A stretch of 40,037 nucleotides of DNA from CAZYSK01 sp964649415 (GTDB lineage Bacteria > Chloroflexota > Anaerolineae > B4-G1). The number at the start of each line of letters is the position of its first letter. The first letter of the stretch is position 1. A program made the translations under genes and the position numbers. This document shows, piece after piece, positions 24,808 through 33,333 of this stretch. Under the pieces are notes generated by a model. It was not told the DNA's origin. It saw only the letters and a program-made list of their open reading frames with translations, and ran no database searches. The stretch is from contig CAZYSK010000055.1 of the NCBI GenBank assembly GCA_964649415.1, positions 1 through 40,037 on the forward strand, read 5' to 3'.

Positions 24808-24836
24808 ATTATACACTACATTTGCCGTTTTGACTA
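24808..24836 (-). promoter_or_regulatory. mraZ / dcw promoter
   Basis: On the minus strand the -10 is TATAAT (24808-24813), the spacer is 17 bp and the -35 is TAGTCA (24831-24836; 4/6). The predicted start near 24801 falls within the MraZ repeats, and the -10 abuts the first GTGG. Confidence 0.75.
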
Positions 24837-24885
24837 GTACCCTGGGGGAATTTTAAGGTTCGCGTCAATCTCCCCAAAGACGTAA

Positions 24886-24913
24886 CGAGGCCGCCCGAAA
24901 ACAGGCAGCCTCG
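24886..24913 (-). terminator. Rho-independent-like terminator after the AOR operon
   Basis: On the minus strand a stem CGAGGC/GCCTCG, extended by GCC-TG...CG-GGC, closes a TTTT-containing loop and is followed by TTACGTCTTT. It lies about 65 bp past the stop of the 99-aa gene and just before the mraZ promoter. The T-tract is imperfect, so efficiency is uncertain. Confidence 0.6.
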
Positions 24914-24977
24914 CACGCTCAGGAGGCGAGAGTCATCATTTTGTGCTCACCGATCAAAGTGTCCGTAACGCGCCCAC

Positions 24978-25277
24978 TCAATGCACAGGCAAGTCATCGA
25001 TCGCGTCCGCCAGCAACTCCTGAAACAGCCCACTCAGATCGAACACGAGCCCGTCACCACTCAGCTCCAGGATGTCCTGGAGCGTGTCCAGGAGCAACGA
25101 CTGCGCCGATTCCAGATCGCCGACGATGACACGCCGATATCTCTCACCTTGCTTCGTGTCCGGCGCAACGAGCAACACCAGGGACTCGACGCCGGTAGCG
25201 ACGGCGACCTGCTCGCCCGTCTCTTCATCGACGACGACGATGGACAGGCGGCGTTGGGTCTTCTCCTGACGTATCAC
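24978..25277 (-). CDS. Unknown 99-aa protein, last gene of the AOR operon
   Basis: The GTG at 25275-25277 has GAAGGAG upstream and lies 26 nt after the AOR stop. The protein starts with strands RRLSIVVVDEETGEQVAVATGVESLVLLVAP, then continues RYRRVIVGDLESAQSLLLDTL and acidic, leucine-rich helices ending LADAIDDLPVH. There is no cysteine and no metal motif. The C-terminus lacks the Gly-Gly of a MoaD/ThiS sulfur carrier. I do not recognise it. Its position suggests an accessory to the AOR enzyme, but this is inference. Confidence 0.75.
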   Translation of the reverse strand: MIRQEKTQRRLSIVVVDEETGEQVAVATGVESLVLLVAPDTKQGERYRRVIVGDLESAQSLLLDTLQDILELSGDGLVFDLSGLFQELLADAIDDLPVH

Positions 25278-25303
25278 GCAGACTCCTTCAATAAGACTCT
25301 TTC

Positions 25304-27142
25304 TCAGATGGACCCACCGGCAGCAAACCCCAGGCCTAGCGTATCCAGGGCCCCGGGCGTAGGCCGACCGGTATCCGGGTCCCAGCCGTACTCGGCATAG
25401 GCACCCGCCAGGAGTGCGTCTAGATCGGGCACTGCCCCTTCCGTTCCCCCGTCCTCCAGCGGCCTCAGCAACAGATCAGGCAGCCGGTCGCTGTCCCGGG
25501 TGACGCCACGACGCAGGTTGAGCATGCGCTTGAGCATGACGATGCGCTTGCCGACTATCAGCAGGTCATCGGCCGCCAGGCCCCACCCGGTCGCACCGTT
25601 CAACGCCTGCAGAAGCCGCTCGACACCGGGATTCTGGAACTGACACAGCGTGAGCGCGTTGTACAGATTCCGCCAAGCCTGCTGGCGCGCGGCGATGCGT
25701 CCTTTCTCATCTGTGTCCTCGAAGCGGTCGCCCGGGAGGACGCCCAGTTCCAAGGGGGGGCCCTGTCCCGTGTCCACCCCATACATGTCGCCCTCCATAT
25801 GGCAGGCCCCACGGGGAGAAAGGGCGTAGGCGAGGGCTTGACCAGCAAACGCGCGCGGATCGTGCATAGGCACCGCCAGCCGATTGACAGTCACGGCCAA
25901 CTCGGGCACACCAAAGCGCTCGGCCAGAGCGGCACTCCCCTCAGCCAGCACGTCCCCGAAGCCATCCCGGCGGGCGATCATCTCAATCAGGCGGTGACTC
26001 GTCTGGACGTCGCCGTAGCGAATCGTCACGCCGCCCGTGTCGGCCGGGCCAAGGACTCCACGCTCGAACATCTCGCAGGCCAACGCGATGACACAGCCGG
26101 TGCTGATGGTGTCCAGGCCATAGACGTTGCACAGGTGACCGGCATATATGACCGCCTCCAGGTCATCCACCATCGCCAGCGAGCCAAACGCGGCCAGCGT
26201 CTCATACTCGGGGCCATCCACCTTGTCCACGCCGTAGGAAGGCGCACGGGTCTCGCGTCCGCAGGCAATGGGACATCGATAGCATGCGACGTTCCGGTTC
26301 TGATACTGCTCCGCCATCAACACACCAGAGAGGTTGCTCGCGCCCTCCCACTCCCCCTGCTGGTAGTAGCGGATAGGCATGTCGCCGTACATCAGCGCCA
26401 TGTCCACGTAGCCCGCGGTGCCCGCAAGCCGGATCGACATCGCTGCTATGTCCTCGTCCAGGGCAGCGATGACGTCCCGAACTACGTCTTTGAACGCCTC
26501 GGGATCCGCCAGGGTGATCTTCGCCTTGCCACGCACGCCGATGGCCTTGAGGTTCTTGGAACCCATCACAGCGCCCATACCGGTCCGCCCGGCAGCACGC
26601 CCATGGTCATTCATGACGGCGGCCATCAAGGCCCGGTTCTCGCCCGCCGGCCCAATACACGCGACGCGGGCCTTCGGCTCACCCAATGCCCCGCGCACCT
26701 GCTCCTGGGCTGCATACGAGTCGCTGCCCCACAGATCCGCGGCAGCGTGGAGTTCGGCCTGCCCATCGACGACGGACAACCACACCGGCTTGTCGGCTTG
26801 GCCGGTGATGATGATCCCATCGTAGCCGGCAAAGCGGAGTTCAGGGCCAAAGAAGCCGCCTGTGTTGGACTCGCCCCAGATGTGGGTGAGGGGAGAGAGC
26901 GCGCAGACGCTGCACCGACCGGCCGAGGGCATCGGCGTTCCAACGAGTGGACCGGTCATGAAGACCAGGGGATTGTCGGCGCCCAGCGGATCCGTATCGC
27001 CATCTATCATGTCGTAGACGTAGCGCGCGGCCAGCCCACTGCCGCCAACGAAGGCACGGGCATGCGCCTCACTGAGCGGCACATCCCGGAGTTCGCCTGC
27101 GTCAAGATCCACTCGCAGAATCTTCCCCATGTATCCGTGCAT
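25304..27142 (-). CDS. Tungsten-type aldehyde ferredoxin oxidoreductase (AOR family)
   Basis: A 612-aa protein. The N-terminal domain MGKILRVDLDAGELRDVPL leads to SAGRCSVCALSPLTHIWGESNTGGFFGPELR and GRTGMGAVMGSKNLKAIGV, the bis-pterin region. The [4Fe-4S] ligands are Cys287, Cys290, Cys294 (CYRCPIAC) and Cys500 (LTLCQF), spaced almost as in the Pyrococcus enzyme. PEYETL (about 311-316) and His448 (RGACHMEGD) match its active-site Glu and His. These enzymes interconvert aldehydes and carboxylic acids with ferredoxin. The metal is probably tungsten, by family. The ATG at 27140-27142 has GAGGAG upstream. It is 48 nt after the alcohol dehydrogenase gene. Confidence 0.95.
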   Translation of the reverse strand: MHGYMGKILRVDLDAGELRDVPLSEAHARAFVGGSGLAARYVYDMIDGDTDPLGADNPLVFMTGPLVGTPMPSAGRCSVCALSPLTHIWGESNTGGFFGPELRFAGYDGIIITGQADKPVWLSVVDGQAELHAAADLWGSDSYAAQEQVRGALGEPKARVACIGPAGENRALMAAVMNDHGRAAGRTGMGAVMGSKNLKAIGVRGKAKITLADPEAFKDVVRDVIAALDEDIAAMSIRLAGTAGYVDMALMYGDMPIRYYQQGEWEGASNLSGVLMAEQYQNRNVACYRCPIACGRETRAPSYGVDKVDGPEYETLAAFGSLAMVDDLEAVIYAGHLCNVYGLDTISTGCVIALACEMFERGVLGPADTGGVTIRYGDVQTSHRLIEMIARRDGFGDVLAEGSAALAERFGVPELAVTVNRLAVPMHDPRAFAGQALAYALSPRGACHMEGDMYGVDTGQGPPLELGVLPGDRFEDTDEKGRIAARQQAWRNLYNALTLCQFQNPGVERLLQALNGATGWGLAADDLLIVGKRIVMLKRMLNLRRGVTRDSDRLPDLLLRPLEDGGTEGAVPDLDALLAGAYAEYGWDPDTGRPTPGALDTLGLGFAAGGSI

Positions 27143-27151
27143 TGTTCACTC

Positions 27152-27167
27152 CTCATCGTGCGATGAG
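27152..27167 (-). promoter_or_regulatory. Hairpin abutting the AOR ribosome-binding site
   Basis: A perfect inverted repeat CTCATCG-TG-CGATGAG lies between the alcohol dehydrogenase stop and the AOR start. On the minus strand its 3' arm runs into the GAGGAG Shine-Dalgarno of AOR, so folding could partly hide that site or stabilise the downstream message. Confidence 0.45.
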
Positions 27168-27190
27168 TCAGAGACCTGTCCCACGCAACC

Positions 27191-28354
27191 CTAGAAATCT
27201 ACAGGCCGGCCGTCGTACGCATAGTGGAAAAGCCGATTCAGTTCCTCGAAGGAGGGGGCGCGAGCGACCGCCATCATGGACGTGTCATTGAAAGCATCGT
27301 CCACCAGCTTGTCCACCTGTGCCTCGTAGGCTTCGTGTTCGATGCCGATTTCCTTGACGCTGCTTGGATTGCCGATCTCACCGCAGAGTTCACGAACGGC
27401 CCTAGCCAACGCCCGCGCGGCTTCCTCGCCCTCCGCGTCAGAGCAGCCGAGCAAAGCGGCGAGATCTGCGAAGCGTTCCGGCGCTTCACGGGCCACGAAC
27501 TCGATCGTGTAGGGCAGGAAGACAGCAACAGCGCGCCCGTGTGGCACGTGGAATGCCCCACCCAGGGCATGTCCCATGGAATGGGCCATGGAGGTCAAGG
27601 AATTGCTGAACCCCAGGCCGGCACAAACGGCCGCGTTGTGCATCCGTTCGCGCGCCTCCATGTCAGAGCCGTCCGCCACAGCCCGAGGCAGGTACTGGAA
27701 GACCAGGCGAGCGGCGTTGAAGCACATGCCATCCGCCAAATCTGTGTGCCACGCGCAGGTGTAGCCCTCGACGGCGTGCACCAACGCGTCCAGTCCCGTG
27801 TCGGCAGTCAGTTGGGGAGGCATTCCCGCTGCCATCGCCGGATCCACGATGGCCAGATCGGGGACGCACTCCCGGTTGGCCAGCCCCATCTTGCGCTGTT
27901 CCTCTTCGTCCGTCAGCACGATACCGAACGTGGCCTCAGAACCGGTACCACTGGTTGTGGGGATCGCTGCCAGGCGCGCCTTCTTCCGCAGGCCCAGACT
28001 GACGATGGGATTGATCTCAGCAGGATGAAGGTCGGGGCATTCGTACAGCACCCAGATCGCCTTAGCCGCGTCTATTGATGAACCGCCGCCCAGACCGATC
28101 ACCCAATCCGGCTGAACCTCCTGGGCCATCGCCAGCCCTCGGCGCACGGTCTGCACCCCCGGGTCGGGTTCCACCTCGTCAAAGACGTGTACCGCGATAC
28201 CAGCCTTATCGAGATGGGCCCGGACGCTGTCCAACAAGCCCAGTTGAACGATCGTGGTATCGGTAACAACCAGCGCGCGCCGGCCCTCCAGCTCGTCGAG
28301 GGCATCCAGCGCATCCTCACCGAAGACGATCTCTGGAGACACGAAGTACCACAT
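27191..28354 (-). CDS. Iron-containing (group III) alcohol dehydrogenase
   Basis: A 387-aa protein. The NAD(P) site is VIGLGGGSSIDAAKAI (about 85-100), followed by IPTTSGTGSEATFGIVL. Metal ligands are Asp189 and His193 (TGLDALVHAVE), His258 (MAHSMGHALGG) and His272 (HVPHGRAVAVFLP), with the 14-residue spacing between the last two as in FucO. It would reduce an aldehyde to the alcohol or run in reverse. The ATG at 28354 follows the SCP2-like gene by 69 nt. Paired with AOR it gives an acid-aldehyde-alcohol route. Confidence 0.95.
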   Translation of the reverse strand: MWYFVSPEIVFGEDALDALDELEGRRALVVTDTTIVQLGLLDSVRAHLDKAGIAVHVFDEVEPDPGVQTVRRGLAMAQEVQPDWVIGLGGGSSIDAAKAIWVLYECPDLHPAEINPIVSLGLRKKARLAAIPTTSGTGSEATFGIVLTDEEEQRKMGLANRECVPDLAIVDPAMAAGMPPQLTADTGLDALVHAVEGYTCAWHTDLADGMCFNAARLVFQYLPRAVADGSDMEARERMHNAAVCAGLGFSNSLTSMAHSMGHALGGAFHVPHGRAVAVFLPYTIEFVAREAPERFADLAALLGCSDAEGEEAARALARAVRELCGEIGNPSSVKEIGIEHEAYEAQVDKLVDDAFNDTSMMAVARAPSFEELNRLFHYAYDGRPVDF

Positions 28355-28423
28355 AGTTCCCCCTTAACAATGAGCGCTCAGCCCTGCGCGATGTGAAACC
28401 CGGCGCAGAGGCAGCACCTCGGC

Positions 28424-28831
28424 TCAACCGCCGAAGTCGGTAGGCACGAGGGTACAGCAGGTCACGATTTCCTTGGCTGCCTTTGGGTAGCGCATGATTT
28501 TCATCATATTGCCCTGGACCTTGAGCTTCCGTGTCATCATGCCCTGAATCGGATCTAGCGTGCCCTCGATCACCTTGCGCCAGGCACTGAACGGAGCGCT
28601 CAAGACAAATTCCACCTCTTGATCATCCAGGCTCACTAGCTGTCGTGCATCAGGGCTCTTGCCATGATACAGCCCGAGGTACAGGTAGGCCACGTCGCGG
28701 CCATCCTCGGGTTCGACGATGAAGACGAAGTCGCCCTCCCAGTCTTTCGCCGATTTCTCATAGGCCTCACTCAAGTTGAGTTGTCGACTCAGTTCCTTGA
28801 TCCACTCATCGGACGGGAATTCGAATGCCAT
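28424..28831 (-). CDS. SCP2 sterol-binding-domain-like protein
   Basis: A 135-aa protein of about the size of one SCP2 domain. Typical pattern: WEGDFVFIVEPEDG, AYLYLGLYHG, VEFVLSAPFSAWRKVIEGTLDPIQGMMTRKLKVQGNMMKIMRY. The G-T-L-D-P...K-L-K-V-x-G...K element is characteristic. SCP2 domains bind fatty acyl or other lipid ligands. The ATG at 28829-28831 has AAGGAGATG upstream. It is the first gene of the operon with ADH and AOR, so it may present a hydrophobic aldehyde or acid to them (inference). Confidence 0.85.
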   Translation of the reverse strand: MAFEFPSDEWIKELSRQLNLSEAYEKSAKDWEGDFVFIVEPEDGRDVAYLYLGLYHGKSPDARQLVSLDDQEVEFVLSAPFSAWRKVIEGTLDPIQGMMTRKLKVQGNMMKIMRYPKAAKEIVTCCTLVPTDFGG

Positions 28832-29169
28832 GGTTTCATCTCCTTAATGTATAGAGGCTTTCATATCCACCATCAATGACTATCAACGACAGACCGGCCG
28901 GATCTGTCGCACCCCAGCCATTAGCAGAAGCCAGACCAAGTTGTGGGCGATCAGGCTACAAGGCACAGTCAGTGAAGGAGATTGCCGGGATTGCAGGCCG
29001 GCACAAGCACCAGCCACATCGCAGGGAGTGAGACAAGCGATGAGGCCAGGTGCACACAAACGCGTGAGAATCAGAACAGCGCATTCTAAGATCGGCAAGG
29101 CTCACACCAGGTCCACCCCAAGCATACCAGCGGCTGGGATGGACAAGCGTTGTATTGTGGATGAGTGGC
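28832..29169. other. Intergenic region upstream of the SCP2-ADH-AOR operon, with palindrome
   Basis: No convincing gene is present. A 23-bp interrupted palindrome at 28887-28909 has 7-bp arms CGACAGA and TCTGTCG around a CCGGCCGG core. It sits about 56 bp upstream of the SCP2-like start, suitable for an operator. A TTGATG-17-TATACA pair exists nearer the gene but would leave almost no leader, so I do not call a promoter. Confidence 0.4.
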
Positions 29170-29418
29170 TCACCGCCTGCCTTTGTGGCCGCGCCCCTTG
29201 TCCTCTTGAGGTTGACCCAGGCTCGTAATCTGCCTGAGCACAGTCAGAACCCCTAGCGTAACGCCAAGGGCTTGACGGGGCTGGATGCTGGGTAGCCGCT
29301 CCCTGCCCTCGTCGTCCACATCAGCCGCTACTGAACGCAGGTACAGATAGGCTGCGCTGACGCCGATCAGTGACCCCACGACACCGCCAATAATCATGAC
29401 TCGCGTTCGCACGTTCAT
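29170..29418 (-). CDS. Small single-pass membrane protein, 82 aa
   Basis: The ATG at 29416-29418 overlaps the upstream stop (ATGA). One Gly-rich membrane helix, VMIIGGVVGSLIGVSAAYLYLRS, is near the N-terminus, followed by an acidic stretch DVDDEGRERL, a Leu-rich segment LGVTLGVLTVLRQITSL and a basic tail. It resembles short YtxH-like membrane proteins in the N-terminal helix only. Function unknown. It is translationally coupled to the 96-aa gene, so the two likely act together. Confidence 0.75.
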   Translation of the reverse strand: MNVRTRVMIIGGVVGSLIGVSAAYLYLRSVAADVDDEGRERLPSIQPRQALGVTLGVLTVLRQITSLGQPQEDKGRGHKGRR

Positions 29419-29705
29419 TGATTGCCTCCCAGTTCCGCAATTGCACCAAGCCACCGTTGTACAGTAGCCAGGAAGGAGTGCACCTTGTAGATCGGCCTGA
29501 CAGCGGCCCGCATCGCCAGTGCGACGTAGGATCTGCCCAGCTCTAGATACGCTTGAGCCAGCCTGAGCCAACTGGGCAGGTTTTCGTGCCGCTGGAGTTG
29601 CCACAACCCGTAAACCGCCGCGCCCGCGAGTGCCAGAGGCACCAGTGCCACCGCGAACGCCCCACAGGCGAGGAGGATGATTGAAAGATCACGCAAGGTT
29701 GCCAT
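29415..29705 (-). CDS. Small membrane protein, 96 aa
   Basis: The ATG at 29703-29705 is preceded by GAGGG. A long hydrophobic N-terminus (LSIILLACGAFAVALVPLALAGAAVYGLWQL) makes one or two membrane segments. Amphipathic helices follow (WLRLAQAYLELGRSYVALAMRAAVRP), ending LGAIAELGGNQ. Not recognised. Its stop overlaps the next small membrane gene by four bases. It lies 58 nt past mfd on the same strand. Confidence 0.75.
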   Translation of the reverse strand: MATLRDLSIILLACGAFAVALVPLALAGAAVYGLWQLQRHENLPSWLRLAQAYLELGRSYVALAMRAAVRPIYKVHSFLATVQRWLGAIAELGGNQ

Positions 29706-29763
29706 GCTGCTTACCCTCCACCGATTCACTCAAGATGTCCACACCAGTATACCCTCTCCCACA

Positions 29764-32700
29764 TCATCCGTCAACCGGCACGCGGGCTATCTGCTTCAAC
29801 ACGCTCACCAGTTCTTCGCGCCAGCCAGGTTCATGCGGTAGCCAAATCTCGCGGCGGCCAACGGATGCCCGCTCGCCCAGAACATGCTGGAGCCTCTCGC
29901 GGTCCACGTAGTCCCCCACGCCCGAGCGCAACACGAGGCGGCCATCCACAGCGGAAATGGTCCCCACGCCAGCATCGCGGGCCAAGGCCTTCAATCGCAA
30001 CTGATACATCAGATTACGCGCCGGGTCCGGCAGTGGCCCAAAGCGATCGGCCAACTCGCGCTCCATCTCGTCAATCTGCGCCATCGAGGTCAATCCCGCC
30101 AAACGACGGTATACCTGCAGGCGCAATCCCACGTCAGGGACGTATTCCTCGGGCAGCCGCACCGCAATGGGCAGGTCGATCCGAACGCTTCCCAGTGGTT
30201 CCGGAGGCACAGGCAAACCCTCGCGCTGTGCCTTCAACCCCTTCACCGCCCGCGTCAGAAGCCGGGTGTACAGGTCGAAGCCCACAGCAGCGATCTGGCC
30301 CGACTGGCGGGTGCCCAGAACGTCACCAGCACCACGGATCTCCAGATCCCGCAGGGCAATCGCATAGCCGGCACCCAGTTCTGACTCCTCCTGGATGGTC
30401 TCTAGCCGCTGGCGGGCCTCGGACGTCAAACGTCTCAACCGGTCGTGGAAGAAATACGCGTAGGCCCGCTGGGCACCCCGACCCACACGCCCTCGCAACT
30501 GGTAGAGCTGTGCCAGTCCGAAACGGCCAGCTCGCTCGACAATGAGCGTGTTTGCGTTGGGGATGTCAAGGCCGCTCTCAATGATGCTCGTGCAGACCAG
30601 CACGTCGATCTCGCCCACGACGAAGCGTAGCATCACCTGCTCCAGTTCGGACTCGCGCATCTGGCCGTGGCCCACTGCGAACGTCGCCTCCGGCACGAGG
30701 CGCTCCAGCCGCCTCCGCGCTGCCCCAATCGTCTGCACGCGGTTGTGGACGTAGAAGACCTGCCCGCCTCTTTCCAGTTCACGCAGAATGCCCCGCCGCG
30801 CCAATTGATCGTCGAATTCGCCCGTGAAAGTGGTGATCGGCAGTCGCTCTTCGGGTGGGGTCTCAATCGTGCTGATGTCACGGACACCGACGAGCGCCAT
30901 GTAAAGCGTGCGTGGGATTGGAGTGGCCGTCATCGTCAGCACGTCCACCTCAGTCCGCATCTTCTTGAGCTGCTCCTTATGGGTGACCCCAAAACGCTGC
31001 TCCTCATCGATGACGAGGAGGCCCAGGTCGGCGAACTCAATGTCCTGTTGCAGCAGGCGATGGGTGCCGACGACAATGTCCACCTGGCCGGTGAGCAACC
31101 TCTCCAGGATTTTTCTCTGTTCAGCGCGAGAGCGGAAGCGGGAGAGCATCTCCACTTCAACCGGGAAGGGGGCCAAGCGCTGGCGGAAGGTAGCGTAGTG
31201 CTGCTGGGCCAGGACAGTGGTCGGCACCAGGATGGCCACCTGCTTGCCATCCATCACCGCCTTGAAGGCGGCCCGCACTGCCACCTCGGTCTTGCCATAG
31301 CCGACATCGCCGCAGATAAGCCGGTCCATCGGCTTGGGCTTCTCCATATCGCCTTTGACATCGGCGATAGCACGCAGTTGATCTGACGTCTCGAAGTAGG
31401 GGAAGGCAGCCTCCAGCTCAGCCTGCCAGGGACCGTCAGGGCCAAAGGCGTGACCAACCGCAAGCTCGCGAGCCGCGTATAGGTCCAGGAGTTCGCGCGC
31501 GACTTCCTGAGCGGCCTGTTTCGCCCGGTCCTTGACTGTCTGCCACTGAGCAGTGCCCAGCCTGTTGAGCGACGGCGGGCGATCATCGGCCCCGACGTAG
31601 CGGCTCAGGCGGTCAGCCTGGTGGATCGGGACATAGAGACGGTCGCTGCCATCGTACTGCACCAGAAGGTACTCGCGCGTGACGCCCTCCATAGCCCGCT
31701 CGACCAGGCCACGGAAAACACCAATGCCATATTCGACGTGAACGACGAAATCTCCGGGGGTCAGATCGGAGTAATAGGCCTCAGGCGCGACTTTGCGGTG
31801 ACGAGCCGGACGCCTGGGCTCGGGACGACGCCAACCGAATAGCTCAGAGTCGGTGAGCAGGTGAACGGACGAGAACGCGTGCTGTCGTGGGGGCGCGGTT
31901 CCGGCGTCCTCCGTTGTCGCAGGGGCGCGGGAACCGCGCCCTCCGTAATCAAGCACCCAACCCTCAGAAAGGGATCCCTGAACAAAGGCAAGGGGAGCCT
32001 GTAGGGGTTGGGGCAATTCATCAACCGGTAGGGAATAATCGTGCTCCGCGCCCCACAGCTCGGCCAGACGGCGGGCCTGCTGGCTGACCACGATCACCTG
32101 CCCGCCCCTGGTCTGTGCGGTTTGGATGTGCTGAAGCACGGGCTTGAGTTGACCGCCGAAGCGCGGCCCAGGGCTGAAGCGGTCAGCCAGCCGAAAAGCG
32201 ACGCCTTGCCCCCCATGGCCCAGCGTCAGCACAGGCCGGTCGGCCAGTCGTTGCGTCCAGTCGTCCCAGGTGACGTAGGGGAGTGGATAGTCGGACGGCA
32301 GCATCTCGGTCTCCTCAGCGGCAGCCCGCAGATCAACAGCGTCCTCCTCCAGGCCCGCCCAGGCATCTGCCAGCTCCTGTGGATTGTCCACGATCAAGAG
32401 CGCGTCGGGTGGGAGATAGTCCAGCAACGTGGATGACTCGGTGTAGAAATACGGCAGGTAGAACTCAACGCCAGGGAAGGGGACAGCGGCCGTCAGACCC
32501 TGGAAATGAGCTTCTAGCTCGCCATACAGATCGGCCGGCATATCCCCTATATCCGCCGAGGCATCGCTCAACTGCGCAGCAACGCGGCCCGCCACACGCG
32601 GGCCGTGGCGGGGGAGCGCCTCTCGGGACGGGGCGATGGTCACGCTCTGCACCCGTTCCTGTGAACGCTGGGTAGCAGGATCGAAACGACGAAGCGACTC

Positions 32701-33333
32701 GATCTGGCTGCCGAAGAGCTCAATGCGCACAGGCAAGGCATCGGACGGCGGGAAGATGTCTAGGATGCCACCGCGATGGCTGAACTGGCCTGCCACCTCG
32801 ACGACGCTGACGGGCTCGTAGCCAAGTCCCGCCCAGCGCTCCAAGGCTCGCTCCAGGTCGAGCGTTTGCCCCACGAGGAGGTCACGAGCAGAGACGCGGT
32901 ACTGCTGCGGTGGCAACGTGCGCTGCATCAAGGCGCGGGCAGAGGCAATGATGATCGGTGGAGGGCCGGCAGACGGAGAACGCGCGGACAGGCCATAGAG
33001 AGTGGAAAGAACCCGCAGACGCCCCGCTATTGTCTCACCAGTCCAGGGAGCGCGCTCGTAGAAAAGGGTCAGGGGCTCGGGGAAATACGATATGCGCTCC
33101 GGGTGACCAGACCAATCGCACAACGACTGATTCAGCGCTCTTGCACGCTCTACCGAGCCAGCAACAACCAGAATCGGGCGTTCTAGATCACGGGCAAGCG
33201 CGGCAACGATGGGGGGACGGACAGACCGTGGCAGGCACAGTGGGGGGACTATCTCGTCGCGCTCCAGATGCGCGCGCAAAGCCTGGTAGGACTCTAGCCG
33301 CTCGAATGTCGCCAGTATCCCGGAAACGTTCAC
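29764..33333 (-). CDS. mfd: Transcription-repair coupling factor Mfd
   Basis: A 1189-aa SF2 translocase that removes stalled RNA polymerase and recruits UvrA. The N-terminal third is UvrB-like (PFPGVEFYLPYFY region). The RNA-polymerase-interacting CarD-like domain is DFVVHVEYGIGVFRGLVERAMEG followed by YVPIHQADRLSRYVG. The helicase has Walker A GDVGYGKTEVA (near residue 675), the DEEQ box LLVIDEEQRFG, TATPIPRTLYMA, and QLYQLRGRVGRG. The C-terminal TRCF domain follows. The GTG at 33331-33333 overlaps the pth stop by four bases (GTGA). Length is normal. Confidence 0.97.
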   Translation of the reverse strand: MNVSGILATFERLESYQALRAHLERDEIVPPLCLPRSVRPPIVAALARDLERPILVVAGSVERARALNQSLCDWSGHPERISYFPEPLTLFYERAPWTGETIAGRLRVLSTLYGLSARSPSAGPPPIIIASARALMQRTLPPQQYRVSARDLLVGQTLDLERALERWAGLGYEPVSVVEVAGQFSHRGGILDIFPPSDALPVRIELFGSQIESLRRFDPATQRSQERVQSVTIAPSREALPRHGPRVAGRVAAQLSDASADIGDMPADLYGELEAHFQGLTAAVPFPGVEFYLPYFYTESSTLLDYLPPDALLIVDNPQELADAWAGLEEDAVDLRAAAEETEMLPSDYPLPYVTWDDWTQRLADRPVLTLGHGGQGVAFRLADRFSPGPRFGGQLKPVLQHIQTAQTRGGQVIVVSQQARRLAELWGAEHDYSLPVDELPQPLQAPLAFVQGSLSEGWVLDYGGRGSRAPATTEDAGTAPPRQHAFSSVHLLTDSELFGWRRPEPRRPARHRKVAPEAYYSDLTPGDFVVHVEYGIGVFRGLVERAMEGVTREYLLVQYDGSDRLYVPIHQADRLSRYVGADDRPPSLNRLGTAQWQTVKDRAKQAAQEVARELLDLYAARELAVGHAFGPDGPWQAELEAAFPYFETSDQLRAIADVKGDMEKPKPMDRLICGDVGYGKTEVAVRAAFKAVMDGKQVAILVPTTVLAQQHYATFRQRLAPFPVEVEMLSRFRSRAEQRKILERLLTGQVDIVVGTHRLLQQDIEFADLGLLVIDEEQRFGVTHKEQLKKMRTEVDVLTMTATPIPRTLYMALVGVRDISTIETPPEERLPITTFTGEFDDQLARRGILRELERGGQVFYVHNRVQTIGAARRRLERLVPEATFAVGHGQMRESELEQVMLRFVVGEIDVLVCTSIIESGLDIPNANTLIVERAGRFGLAQLYQLRGRVGRGAQRAYAYFFHDRLRRLTSEARQRLETIQEESELGAGYAIALRDLEIRGAGDVLGTRQSGQIAAVGFDLYTRLLTRAVKGLKAQREGLPVPPEPLGSVRIDLPIAVRLPEEYVPDVGLRLQVYRRLAGLTSMAQIDEMERELADRFGPLPDPARNLMYQLRLKALARDAGVGTISAVDGRLVLRSGVGDYVDRERLQHVLGERASVGRREIWLPHEPGWREELVSVLKQIARVPVDG

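Noticed and set aside
24978..25277. MoaD/ThiS-like sulfur carrier next to AOR
   Set aside because: The 99-aa protein lacks a C-terminal Gly-Gly and the ubiquitin-like pattern.
28837..28865. TTGATG-17-TATACA promoter-like pair before the SCP2-like gene
   Set aside because: The start site would fall on the Shine-Dalgarno about ten bases from the ATG, although a good ribosome site is present.
28883..29098. 71-aa minus-strand frame upstream of the SCP2-like gene
   Set aside because: No Shine-Dalgarno and no recognisable domain, and it would bury the 28887-28909 palindrome. Treated as chance.
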